A stretch of 64,000 nucleotides of DNA from Baekduia alba (GTDB lineage Bacteria > Actinomycetota > Thermoleophilia > Solirubrobacterales > Solirubrobacteraceae). Below the pieces are notes generated by a model that was not told the origin of the DNA, did not search any database, and saw only the letters and a program-made list of their open reading frames with translations. The stretch is from NCBI RefSeq assembly GCF_028416635.1, contig NZ_CP114013.1, positions 4,712,001-4,776,000 of the forward strand. Direction: 5' to 3'. The position numbers were made by a program, and so were the translations under genes. The first letter of the stretch is position 1, and each line of letters opens with the position of its first letter. Of the stretch, positions 57,016-64,000 are shown in pieces.

Positions 57016-57813
57016 TCAGCCCGCGACCAGCGGCTCCACGACGCTCGCGATCAGCTCGGTGAGCGAGGGGTCGTGGAAGCCCGTGATCTCGCAGCCGAGG
57101 ATCTCGCAGGAGTCCGCGACCTCGCTGAGCAGCGTGCGCAGGCCCCCGTCGCTCAGGCCGCCCGGCGCCGGGAACGGCGAGGGCAGGATGCCCGGGTCCA
57201 GGACGTCGAGGTCGAGGTGGACGAAGACCTCCTGGCCGGCCAGCGCGTCGGCCAGCAGCCCCGGGCGGTCGATCCGCACGACGCCGCGGGTCTCCAGCAG
57301 CGCGATCTCGGGCCCGTCGAGGTCCCGCACGCCGCACATCGCGACCGCGGTCGGGTCGACGCGCGGCGCGCCCTCGCCGAGCAGGCCGGCGTCCCAGACC
57401 CCACAGGCCGCCGCCAGGCACATGCCGCCGAGGTAGCCGCTGACGGTGGTGTCCGGCGTGTTGAAGTCGGCGTGCGCGTCGAGCCACAGCACGGTCGCCT
57501 CCGGACGGTGCCGGACGACCGCCGGCAGCGTGGTCAGCGACACCGAGCAGTCCGGAGCCACGAGGACCGGCCGACCGCCCGCGGCGAGCGCGTCGTCGAT
57601 CTGGCCGCCGGCCTCGAGCAGGCACCCGCGCGAGCCGCGCAGGTCCTCCTCCCAGCCCACGACCCGCATCGGCGACGGCGAGCCGATCAGCCGCGCCGCG
57701 ACCCCGTGGCGCGCGCCCAGCTCCTCGGTCAGCGCCCGGGTGCCCGCCGCCGCGTCCTCGACCCGCTCGGAGGACCGGCAGAGCATCCCGACCAGGGTCA
57801 GCGGCCCTGCCAC
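57016..57813 (-). CDS. arginase/agmatinase-family protein with altered metal site
   Basis: A 265-residue ureohydrolase-fold protein. WLDAHADFN and HLDLDVLDP keep four aspartate ligands and one histidine, but the motif usually GGDHS reads APDCS, so one metal-binding histidine is a cysteine. It also has GGM in place of the arginase HGM. It is therefore not likely a standard arginase. GTG 57813 overlaps the ECH stop by 16 bp, and the two are cotranscribed. Confidence 0.75.
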   Translation of the reverse strand: MAGPLTLVGMLCRSSERVEDAAAGTRALTEELGARHGVAARLIGSPSPMRVVGWEEDLRGSRGCLLEAGGQIDDALAAGGRPVLVAPDCSVSLTTLPAVVRHRPEATVLWLDAHADFNTPDTTVSGYLGGMCLAAACGVWDAGLLGEGAPRVDPTAVAMCGVRDLDGPEIALLETRGVVRIDRPGLLADALAGQEVFVHLDLDVLDPGILPSPFPAPGGLSDGGLRTLLSEVADSCEILGCEITGFHDPSLTELIASVVEPLVAG

Positions 57814-58583
57814 ACCGGCTCCCGCTTCTCGAAGAACGCTTTCACGCCCTCCTGGATGTCCTCGGTCGAGAACGCGAGCGTGAGGTTGTGATGCAGGTAC
57901 TCCAGCGCGTCGACGAACGCGAGGTCCTGCTGGCGGTACATCGCGTCCTTGCCCAGGCGCATCAGCACCGGGGACTTCCGGGCCAGCTTGACGGCCCAGT
58001 CGCTCACGGCTTCGTCGAAGCCCTCGGCGGGCACCACCCTGTTGACGATGCCGAGCCGCTCGGCCTCGGCCGCGTCGATCCGCTCGCCGAGCAGGAGCAG
58101 CTCGTTGGTCTTCTTGCGGCCCACGTTGCGGTAGATCAACGCCATGATCATGAACGGGAACACGCCGACGTTGATCTCGGGCGTCCCGAACGTCGCGCCC
58201 TCCTTGGCGACGATCAGGTCGCACGCCAGCGCCAACCCCAGCCCACCGGCCAGCACGTGACCGTTCGCCGCGCAGATCGAGGGCTTGCCGAGCGCCCCGA
58301 TGAGCTGGAACAGCCGCGGGAAGCGATCGGTCCCGAAGTGCTTGTGCACGAGCGGCACGCCCTCGGCGAAGCCGGCGAGGTTGCCGCCGCTGCTGAAGAC
58401 CTTGTCGTGCGTGGAGGTCAGCACGACGCAGCGGACCGCCTCGTCGTCGCGCGCGGCGGTGAACGCCGCGAGCAGCTCGTCGAGCACCTGGTCCGAGAGC
58501 GCGTTGCGCGTCTCCGGATGATCCAGGGCGATGGTCGCCACGCCGGTCTCGGCGACGTCGTAGCGGATCGTCTCGTAGGCCAT
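57798..58583 (-). CDS. enoyl-CoA hydratase/isomerase family protein
   Basis: A 261-residue crotonase. FSSGGNLAGF is the CoA/oxyanion site, GHVLAGGLGLALACDLIVA the second oxyanion motif, and TPEINVG keeps one catalytic glutamate; the position of the first glutamate of hydratases (before LAxxCD) is glycine. It may act as isomerase or hydrolase as well as hydratase. ATG 58583. First gene of the operon with the arginase-like protein; a palindrome lies 18 bp upstream. Confidence 0.85.
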   Translation of the reverse strand: MAYETIRYDVAETGVATIALDHPETRNALSDQVLDELLAAFTAARDDEAVRCVVLTSTHDKVFSSGGNLAGFAEGVPLVHKHFGTDRFPRLFQLIGALGKPSICAANGHVLAGGLGLALACDLIVAKEGATFGTPEINVGVFPFMIMALIYRNVGRKKTNELLLLGERIDAAEAERLGIVNRVVPAEGFDEAVSDWAVKLARKSPVLMRLGKDAMYRQQDLAFVDALEYLHHNLTLAFSTEDIQEGVKAFFEKREPVWQGR

Positions 58584-58600
58584 GGGCGCAGAGCAAAGCA

Positions 58601-58617
58601 CGTCTGGGCACCAGACG
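58601..58617. promoter_or_regulatory. palindrome upstream of the enoyl-CoA hydratase gene
   Basis: CGTCTGG-GCA-CCAGACG has perfect 7-bp arms and lies 18 bp upstream of the start. A further GACCATCTGG adjoins it. A different motif from the AAGTAGGA sites. Farther on, CCGTTTCG (58638-58645) and CGAAACGG near 58715 form a spaced pair in the same divergent gap. Confidence 0.45.
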
Positions 58618-58770
58618 ACCATCTGGAACCGCCGTGCTCCGTTTCGTCAGCGGTGAGCGTCTCTGCGCCACGATCGGGACACTTCGGCCAACGCGCGGCA
58701 GGAGCCGAGGCCGAAACGGTACAGAGCTTTCACACGCCGTGGTCCGCTACGGCACCATTCACCCTGACCC

Positions 58771-59373
58771 ATGAGCGACCAGACCTCTGACGCCCGGCTG
58801 CGCTCCGACGCGCGCCGAAACCGCCGCACCGTGCTGGACGCGGCGGTGGCCCTGCTGGCCCAGCGCCCGCAGGCGACGATGCAGGAGGTCGCCGACGCCT
58901 CCGGCCTTGGCCGGACGACGGTCTACCGCCACTTCCCACGCCGGCAGGACCTCATCGACGCGCTGTTCGAGGAGGTGCTCCGCGAGGCGGCCGAGACGGT
59001 CGCCGACGCGCTGAGCACGGCCTCGTCGGCGCGCGAGCTGCTGTGCGACCTCGGCCCGCGGATCATCGCCATCGGCGACCGCTACCGGTTCCTGGACGCC
59101 CATCCGGACCTGCGCGAGCGCGCGCTGGCGCCGGCCGAGGGCGACGAGCTCGGCGAGAACCCGCTGGAGGCCTACCTCACCGCGGCCCAGGCGCGGGGCG
59201 AGGTGCGCGACGACCTGCCGGTGACCTGGATGCTCACGACGCTGCGTGGCCTCGGCGTGGTCGCGATGGTCGAGGTCACCGCAGGCCGGATGAGCGTGGA
59301 CGAGGCGGGCCGGCACGTCGGGGAGACGTGCGCGTCGGCGTTCGCGCCGCGCGGGGACGGCGGCGCCAGCTGA
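58771..59373 (+). CDS. TetR family transcriptional regulator
   Basis: A 200-residue TetR protein. The DNA-binding part is MQEVADASGLGRTTVYRHF (about 36-54). The ligand domain is helical with no known motif. It ends one base before the shared operator at 59374, and the acyl-CoA dehydrogenase gene follows. It is therefore the best candidate for the regulator of the AAGTAGGA sites, though this is inference. ATG 58771. Confidence 0.9.
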   Translation: MSDQTSDARLRSDARRNRRTVLDAAVALLAQRPQATMQEVADASGLGRTTVYRHFPRRQDLIDALFEEVLREAAETVADALSTASSARELLCDLGPRIIAIGDRYRFLDAHPDLRERALAPAEGDELGENPLEAYLTAAQARGEVRDDLPVTWMLTTLRGLGVVAMVEVTAGRMSVDEAGRHVGETCASAFAPRGDGGAS

Positions 59374-59391
59374 AAGTAGGACGTGCCACTG
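59374..59391. promoter_or_regulatory. acyl-CoA regulon operator, acyl-CoA dehydrogenase copy
   Basis: AAGTAGGACGTGCCACTG, matching the sites at 36527 (16 of 18) and 56410 in 14 of 18 positions. It is 35 bp upstream of the dehydrogenase start, over the -35 region of the promoter with TACGGT at 59415. Confidence 0.6.
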
Positions 59392-59414
59392 TTTACTTTC
59401 GGTCCGGCGGTCGT

Positions 59415-59420
59415 TACGGT
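59415..59420 (+). promoter_or_regulatory. -10 element, leaderless promoter of the first acyl-CoA dehydrogenase
   Basis: TACGGT six bases before ATG 59427. It fits the pattern at other genes and sets the operator upstream of it. Confidence 0.4.
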
Positions 59421-59426
59421 CCGCCC

Positions 59427-60632
59427 ATGGCCACGACCGCTGACGTCTTGAAGCCCGACCACGGGGCCGCGCGCAAGCACTTCATCTTCACCGACGAGCA
59501 CCAGCAGCTCCGCGAGTCGATCCGCGGCTTCGCCACCAAGGAGCTGGCGCCCCACGCCGAGGAGTGGGAGGAGACGACGTTCCCGGACTCCGTCTTCCCG
59601 CGGATGGGCGAGCTCGGCTTCCTCGGCCTCGACAAGCCCGAGCAGTACGGCGGCCAGGGCGGCGACTACTACACGTCGCTGGTCCTCGCCGAGGAGCTCG
59701 TCCACGGCCACTCCGGCGGCCTGGCGATGGGCATCGCGGTGCACACCGACATGGCGATGCCGCCGATCCTCGCGTTCGGCACCGAGGAGCAGAAGCAGGA
59801 GTGGGTCGTGCCCGCCATCAAGGGCGAGAAGATCCTCTGCCTCGGCATCACCGAGCCCGACGCGGGCTCCGACGTCGCCGGCATCAAGACGCGGGCCATC
59901 TACGACGAGGCCAGCGACGAGTACGTCATCAACGGGTCCAAGACCTACATCACCAACGGCCACCGCGCCGACGTGATCGTGCTGGTCACCAAGACCGGGG
60001 CGGGCGGCGGGTCCGGTTCCGGCCACGGCGACATCTCGCTCTTCCTCGTCCCGATGGACGCGCCGGGCGTCGTCCGCGAGCAGCGGCTGCAGAAGCTCGG
60101 CATGCACGCCTCCGACACCGCGCTGCTGGCCTTCCAGGACGTCCGCGTCCCGGCCTCCGCGCTCCTCGGCGAGAAGGGCAAGGGCTTCTACCACATCAGC
60201 TGGGAGCTCCAGGGCGAGCGGCTGATCGGCGCCGCCGGCTGCGTGGCCGGCGCCCAGAACTGCTTCGACATGACGCTGAAGTACGCGATGGAGCGCCAGG
60301 CGTTCGGCCGCTCGATCGGCAAGTTCCAGGTCATCCGCCACAAGTTCGCCGAGATGGCCACCAAGATCGAGACCGCGCGGCAGTTGGTGTACATGACGGC
60401 GTGGCGCTTCAACAACGGCGAGTACCCCGTCCGCGAGATCTCGATGGCCAAGCTGCACGCCTCGCGCATCGCGGTCGAGGTCGCCGACGAGTGCATCCAG
60501 ATCCACGGCGGCGCGGGCTACATGAAGGAGTACGGGGTCGAGCGCGTCTGGCGCGACCTGCGCCTCAACCGCATCGGCGCGGGGACCGACGAGATCATGC
60601 TCGAGGTCATCGGCCGCTCCTACGGCCTGTAG
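59427..60632 (+). CDS. acyl-CoA dehydrogenase
   Basis: A 401-residue FAD enzyme. ITEPDAGSD is the FAD-binding signature, GSKTYITNG the next strand, RQAFGRSIGKFQ the helix and QIHGGAGYMKEYGVERVWRD the C-terminal motif with the usual glutamate position. It makes the alpha-beta double bond in an acyl-CoA. Followed 7 bp later by a second dehydrogenase, 45-50% similar by eye. ATG 59427 with operator upstream. Confidence 0.93.
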   Translation: MATTADVLKPDHGAARKHFIFTDEHQQLRESIRGFATKELAPHAEEWEETTFPDSVFPRMGELGFLGLDKPEQYGGQGGDYYTSLVLAEELVHGHSGGLAMGIAVHTDMAMPPILAFGTEEQKQEWVVPAIKGEKILCLGITEPDAGSDVAGIKTRAIYDEASDEYVINGSKTYITNGHRADVIVLVTKTGAGGGSGSGHGDISLFLVPMDAPGVVREQRLQKLGMHASDTALLAFQDVRVPASALLGEKGKGFYHISWELQGERLIGAAGCVAGAQNCFDMTLKYAMERQAFGRSIGKFQVIRHKFAEMATKIETARQLVYMTAWRFNNGEYPVREISMAKLHASRIAVEVADECIQIHGGAGYMKEYGVERVWRDLRLNRIGAGTDEIMLEVIGRSYGL

Positions 60633-60639
60633 GCCTTCG

Positions 60640-61788
60640 GTGGCCAAGCCTGAGCCGCCGTTCGGCGACGAGCACGAGGCGCTGCGGGAGTCGATCCGCC
60701 GCTTCGTGCTCGCCGAGCTGCGCCCGCACGCCGCCGAGTGGGAGGCGGCCCGCGGCTTCCCCGACAGCGTCTTCGGGCAGTTCGCCGAGCACGGCTTCCT
60801 GGGGTTGAAGTACCCGGAGGCCTACGGCGGCCAGGGCGGCGGCTACCTGCACGACGCGGTCCTGGCCGAGGAGCTGGCGCACTGCGGCTCCGGCGGCGTG
60901 GCCGCGGGCATCGGCGCGCACATCAACATCGCCACGCCGCCGATCGCGAAGTTCGGCACCGACCGCCAGAAGGAGCAGTACCTGGCGCCCGCGATCGCCG
61001 GCGAGAAGCTCGCGGCGCTGGCGATCACCGAGCCGGACGCGGGCTCCGACGTCGCCGGGCTGAAGACGCACGCCAAGCGGGTCGACGGCGGCTGGCTGAT
61101 CAACGGCTCGAAGATGTTCATCACCAACGGCGTGCGCGCGCACTTCTGGGTGACGGCGGTCAAGACGACCGCCGAGGGCGGCCACCACGGCATCAGCTTC
61201 TTCATCGTCGACCGCCAGGACGGCGTGACGACGTCGCCGATCGAGAAGCTGGGCTGGCACGCCTCCGACACCGCGCTGATGGCCTTCGACGACGTGTTCG
61301 TGCCCGAGGAGAACCTGCTCGGCCGCGAGAACGAGGGCTTCTACCTCATCATGGCCAACTTCCAGTGGGAGCGGCTGGTGATGGCCCTGGGCGCGGTCGG
61401 CGCGATGCAGGTCGCCTACGACAAGACCGTGGCCTTCGCCCAGCAGCGCAACGCGTTCGGCCGGCCGCTCACGGGCTTCCAGGCGCTGCGCCACAAGCTC
61501 GCCGACGTCGCGACCACCGCGCACGTCGGGCGCGTCGTCACCTACGACGCGCTGCGCCGGTTCGTCGACACCGAGGGCGACGCGGTCAAGGAGGTCACGA
61601 TGGCCAAGCTCGCCACCCAGCGCGCCTGCTTCGACGTGATGGACACGTGCCTGCAGATCCACGGCGGCGCGGGCTACATGGAGGAGTACGAGATCGAGCG
61701 GATGGCCCGCGACGCGCGCCTGGGCCCGATCGGCGGGGGCACCGACGAGATCATGCGCGAGATCCTGGCCAAGGTCCTGGCGCTCTGA
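60640..61788 (+). CDS. acyl-CoA dehydrogenase, second of tandem pair
   Basis: A 382-residue paralogue of the gene before it with the same motifs: ITEPDAGSDVAG, GSKMFITNG, RNAFGRPLTGFQ and QIHGGAGYMEEYEIERMARD. GTG start 60640, 7 bp after the first, so the two are cotranscribed. Tandem dehydrogenases may make a heterocomplex, as for some side-chain degradation enzymes, or have different chain-length range. Confidence 0.92.
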   Translation: MAKPEPPFGDEHEALRESIRRFVLAELRPHAAEWEAARGFPDSVFGQFAEHGFLGLKYPEAYGGQGGGYLHDAVLAEELAHCGSGGVAAGIGAHINIATPPIAKFGTDRQKEQYLAPAIAGEKLAALAITEPDAGSDVAGLKTHAKRVDGGWLINGSKMFITNGVRAHFWVTAVKTTAEGGHHGISFFIVDRQDGVTTSPIEKLGWHASDTALMAFDDVFVPEENLLGRENEGFYLIMANFQWERLVMALGAVGAMQVAYDKTVAFAQQRNAFGRPLTGFQALRHKLADVATTAHVGRVVTYDALRRFVDTEGDAVKEVTMAKLATQRACFDVMDTCLQIHGGAGYMEEYEIERMARDARLGPIGGGTDEIMREILAKVLAL

Positions 61789-61939
61789 GCAGACGCGCCA
61801 GCTTCGCGTGCGAAGTCGCCCGCGCGCAGAACGCGGCGCTCCAGCGCGCCTGACGTCCTGGTGCTGGGGCGGCTGCGCGACAGCTAGGATCCGCCGCGCA
61901 AGTTGACGTTGGATTCACGTTCTGGAGAAGGAGACGCGC

Positions 61940-62767
61940 ATGGGAGTCCTCGACGACAAGGTGGCGATCGTCACCGGGTCCGCCCGCGGCATCGGCCGGG
62001 CCACCGCTGAGCTGCTCAGCGCCCAAGGCGCCAAGGTGGTCATCAACGACCTCGACGGCGACGTCGCCGAGCAGACGGCGGGCGAGATCGCCGGCGAGAC
62101 GGCCGTCTACGCGGGCGACCTGACCAAGGGCGACGCGCCCGACCGGCTGGTGCAGACGGCGATCGACGCCTGGGGCCGGGTCGACATCATCGTCAACAAC
62201 GCGGGCTACACGCTGGACGCGCCGATCCACAAGATGAGCGACGACTGGTGGGAGCGGATGCTCGCCATCCACGTCACGGTGCCGTTCAAGGTCATCCGCG
62301 CCGCGGCGCCGCACCTGCGCGAGCCGGCCAAGAAGGAGCGCGAGGAGGGCGTCGAGGTCTTCCGCAAGATCGTCAACGTCTCCTCGGTCTCCGGCACGAT
62401 GGGCAACGCGGGCCAGGCCAACTACAGCGCCGGCAAGAACGCGGTCGTGGGCTTGACCAAGACGCTGGCCAAGGAGTGGGGCCAGTTCAAGATCAACGTC
62501 AACGCGGTCGCGTTCGGCTACATCGAGACGCGGCTGACGGCGTCCAAGGACGACAGCAACCAGATGGAGATCGGCGGCGAGAAGGTCCAGCTCGGCATCC
62601 CGGACCAGCTGCGCGGCATGGCCTCCATGTTGATCCCGCTGGGCCGGCCGGGGACGCCGGAGGAAGCCGCCGGCGGCGTCTTCTTCCTGTGCTCGCCGTG
62701 GAGCAACTACGTGCACGGCCAGGTGCTGAACGTCACCGGTGGGCAGTTCACCGGCATGACGACGTAG
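61940..62767 (+). CDS. short-chain dehydrogenase/reductase (FabG-like)
   Basis: A 275-residue SDR. VTGSARGIGRATAE binds NAD(P); NNAGY, VNVSSVSG and YSAGK give the catalytic Asn-Ser-Tyr-Lys set. An insertion near residues 130-145 (PAKKEREEGVEVF) sets it apart from FabG. It likely oxidises 3-hydroxyacyl-CoA in the acyl-CoA cluster. ATG 61940 with AGAAGGAGA ribosome-binding site. TAGGAT at 61886-61891 may be its -10 box. Confidence 0.9.
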   Translation: MGVLDDKVAIVTGSARGIGRATAELLSAQGAKVVINDLDGDVAEQTAGEIAGETAVYAGDLTKGDAPDRLVQTAIDAWGRVDIIVNNAGYTLDAPIHKMSDDWWERMLAIHVTVPFKVIRAAAPHLREPAKKEREEGVEVFRKIVNVSSVSGTMGNAGQANYSAGKNAVVGLTKTLAKEWGQFKINVNAVAFGYIETRLTASKDDSNQMEIGGEKVQLGIPDQLRGMASMLIPLGRPGTPEEAAGGVFFLCSPWSNYVHGQVLNVTGGQFTGMTT

Positions 62768-62776
62768 CGCGGCGAG

Positions 62777-62782
62777 TAGCCT
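62777..62782 (+). promoter_or_regulatory. -10 element, leaderless promoter of the cupin gene
   Basis: TAGCCT, then seven bases, then ATG 62790; the same box as for the SDR at 2 kb. Confidence 0.45.
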
Positions 62783-62789
62783 CGACGCC

Positions 62790-63167
62790 ATGAAGGTCAT
62801 CAGACCGGGCGGGGCTCCGCACGAGGAGCCCCGCGGCGTCGTCGGCGGTCACGAGATCTCGCGCGCGACGACGGGCAGCGAGAACCTCTTCATGGGGATC
62901 TTCCGCCTGCCGGCGGGCGCGCGCTCGCGGCCGCACTTCCACGCCAACTGCGAGAGCGCCTGCTACCTGCTGAGCGGCGGGATGCGCATCCGCTGGGGCG
63001 AGCGGCTGGAGCACGTCGTCGAGCTCCAGCAGGGCGACATGCTGTGGGTGCCGCCGCACGAGACGCACGTGCTGGAGAACCTGTCCGACGACGACGACGT
63101 CGAGTACGTCGTCGCCCGCAACTCGCCGACCGAGGACGCCGTCGAAGTGCCCTGGGCCCCGCGATGA
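62790..63167 (+). CDS. cupin domain protein
   Basis: A 125-residue single-domain cupin. RSRPHFHANCESACYLLSGG-type motif 1 (RPHFHANCE, then YLLSGGMRIRWG) and PPHETHVLENL motif 2 hold the metal histidines and glutamate. Might bind a small acid or act as an isomerase or dioxygenase; nothing definite. Its TGA overlaps the ATG of the ACT protein. Confidence 0.82.
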   Translation: MKVIRPGGAPHEEPRGVVGGHEISRATTGSENLFMGIFRLPAGARSRPHFHANCESACYLLSGGMRIRWGERLEHVVELQQGDMLWVPPHETHVLENLSDDDDVEYVVARNSPTEDAVEVPWAPR

Positions 63168-63541
63168 GGCTGCGGGTGCTGGAGGGCGACTACGCGGTGT
63201 GCCGGCTGGCGGCCGGCGTCGACGCGCCGGTCGTGCCGCCGTCCGGCACCGGCTTCTGGTCGCTGACCGAGGTCGGCGAGGAGCGGTCGCTGGTGTGCCT
63301 GGAGGACCTCGTCGGCGACGACGCCGGCGTGGTCGTGCGCGGCTGGCGCATCGTCGAGGTCGCCGGCCCGCTGGACCTCGGGCTGACCGGCGTGCTGGCG
63401 TCGATCGCCGCGCCGCTGGCGGAGGCCAACGTGCCGATCTTCCCGATCGCGACGCACGACACGGACTGGGTCCTCGTGCCCGGCGGGCAGCTCGACGCCG
63501 CGGTCACCGCGCTGCGTGACGCCGGCCACGACGTCGTCTGA
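63164..63541 (+). CDS. ACT domain protein (COG3603-like)
   Basis: A 125-residue protein with two ACT-like halves. GFWSLTEVGEERSLVC and GVLASIAAPLAEANVPIFPIATHDTDWVLVP are the typical parts of the aspartokinase-ACT-related family that binds amino acids. No catalytic domain. Coupled to the cupin gene (ATGA). The pair may be a small sensor or enzyme unit. Confidence 0.82.
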   Translation: MRLRVLEGDYAVCRLAAGVDAPVVPPSGTGFWSLTEVGEERSLVCLEDLVGDDAGVVVRGWRIVEVAGPLDLGLTGVLASIAAPLAEANVPIFPIATHDTDWVLVPGGQLDAAVTALRDAGHDVV

Positions 63542-63550
63542 CGGCGCGCG

Positions 63551-64000
63551 TCAGAAGCCGACCGCCTCGAACGCCGCCTCGCGCCGCGGGTCCTCCTCGT
63601 AGCGGAAGCGGTCCGGGCTGACGCCCCGGGCCTCGGCGAGCTCGAGCGCGACGCGCTGCACGACGGCGGTGAGCGGGAAGATCGAGAGCTGCTCGCCGAG
63701 CCGCTCGTCGGCGGCGAAGCGGACGACGCGCGCGCCGGTGACCGCGACGGCGTCGGCGATCTTCGCGGTGCGCGCGGCCATCGGCCCGCCGCCGTCGAGG
63801 ACGACGAGCGCGTCCTGGACGTCGAGCGCGACCGACGGGCCGTGGAAGAACTGCTCGGAGGACAGGCCCTCGGCCGCGACGTAGGACGCCTCGCGGATCT
63901 TCAGCGCGCCCTCGGCGGCGGTCCAGGCGTTGGGGCCGGCGCCCACGAGCTCGACGAGGCGCGGCGGCACGTCGAGCAGCGGGCCGGGGAGGTCGAGCAC
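63551..64000 (-). CDS. SIS-domain sugar isomerase, C-terminal part cut by window edge
   Basis: The last 149 residues. LVELVGAGPNAWTAAEGALKI begins the second SIS domain and EASYVAAEGLSSEQFFHGP is the active-site motif of the GlmS/AgaS isomerase type. The gene continues past the right end. It probably acts on a hexosamine phosphate. Stop at 63551, 10 bp after the convergent ACT gene stop. Confidence 0.75.
   Translation of the reverse strand: MLDLPGPLLDVPPRLVELVGAGPNAWTAAEGALKIREASYVAAEGLSSEQFFHGPSVALDVQDALVVLDGGGPMAARTAKIADAVAVTGARVVRFAADERLGEQLSIFPLTAVVQRVALELAEARGVSPDRFRYEEDPRREAAFEAVGF

Noticed and set aside
57016-57813. Calling the ureohydrolase-fold gene arginase or agmatinase
   Set aside because: One metal-binding histidine is replaced by cysteine and the substrate-loop HGM is absent, so only the family name is given.

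Overview
The window is one stretch of very GC-rich chromosomal DNA packed with short-spaced genes on both strands. Codon use, many GTG starts, several apparent leaderless promoters and families such as DUF4333, ChdC-type heme enzyme, CGFS glutaredoxin plus BolA, HNH-free 'holin'/DUF3618 membrane clusters and a CALB-like lipase suggest an Actinomycetota genome, probably class Thermoleophilia (Solirubrobacterales such as Conexibacter or Solirubrobacter). That placement is inference; no rRNA or tRNA gene is visible in the window.

Layout. 1-3.1 kb: carbohydrate oxidoreductase operon (partial sugar isomerase, Gfo/Idh/MocA) under a 20-bp palindrome, an SDR and an aldose 1-epimerase-like gene. 3.2-8.5 kb: HtrA-like protease and a VWA-MoxR-DUF58-VWA operon. 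8.5-11.4 kb: DUF4389 membrane protein, a decayed sensor kinase, a CALB-like lipase and a sparse region. 11.4-15.4 kb: a glycosyltransferase/flippase-like fusion, ChdC and an AlkA-like glycosylase. 15.8-18.2 kb: glycoside-hydrolase-like lipoprotein and the ErpA/BolA/Grx iron-sulfur locus. 18.2-24.9 kb: S55-like secreted protein, an mtnA-MDR-MDR operon, an epimerase and DegV. 25.2-27.7 kb: a small-membrane-protein operon (45-aa protein, Pro-rich protein, holin-like protein, three tandem micro-ORFs, DUF3618, AI-2E exporter). 27.7-36.5 kb: nitrilase-TetR pair with its operator, MFS remnant, PepT, GGDEF cyclase, second AlkA, and a MerR-CaiB-BKACE operon. 36.6-53.9 kb: an exopolysaccharide locus (glycosidase, CpsB-type phosphatase, deacetylase, flippase, polymerase/ligase, Wzz/BY-kinase, five glycosyltransferases, two right-handed beta-helix proteins). 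54-63.5 kb: Zn peptidase, acyl-CoA carboxylase beta subunit, enoyl-CoA hydratase, arginase-like protein, TetR, two acyl-CoA dehydrogenases, SDR, cupin and ACT proteins. The right edge cuts a SIS-domain gene.

How it fits together. A cyclic-di-GMP-I (GEMM) riboswitch precedes the first beta-helix gene of the exopolysaccharide locus, and an intact diguanylate cyclase with an I-site lies 9 kb away, so part of the surface-polysaccharide programme is probably second-messenger controlled. Three acyl-CoA catabolic transcription units (BKACE/CaiB, carboxyltransferase, acyl-CoA dehydrogenases) carry the same 18-bp operator-like palindrome and probably form one regulon.

Most unusual structures. (1) Two copies of a ~335-345-bp dispersed imperfect palindrome, each sitting exactly between the 3' ends of convergent genes, with central 5-nt-loop hairpins that differ in sequence but keep the fold. 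(2) A 53-bp tandem array that creates three identical, stop-start-coupled 17-codon micro-ORFs whose first nine codons copy the start of the following DUF3618 gene. Three gene remnants (sensor kinase, MFS transporter, acyltransferase) show ongoing gene decay by internal deletion.
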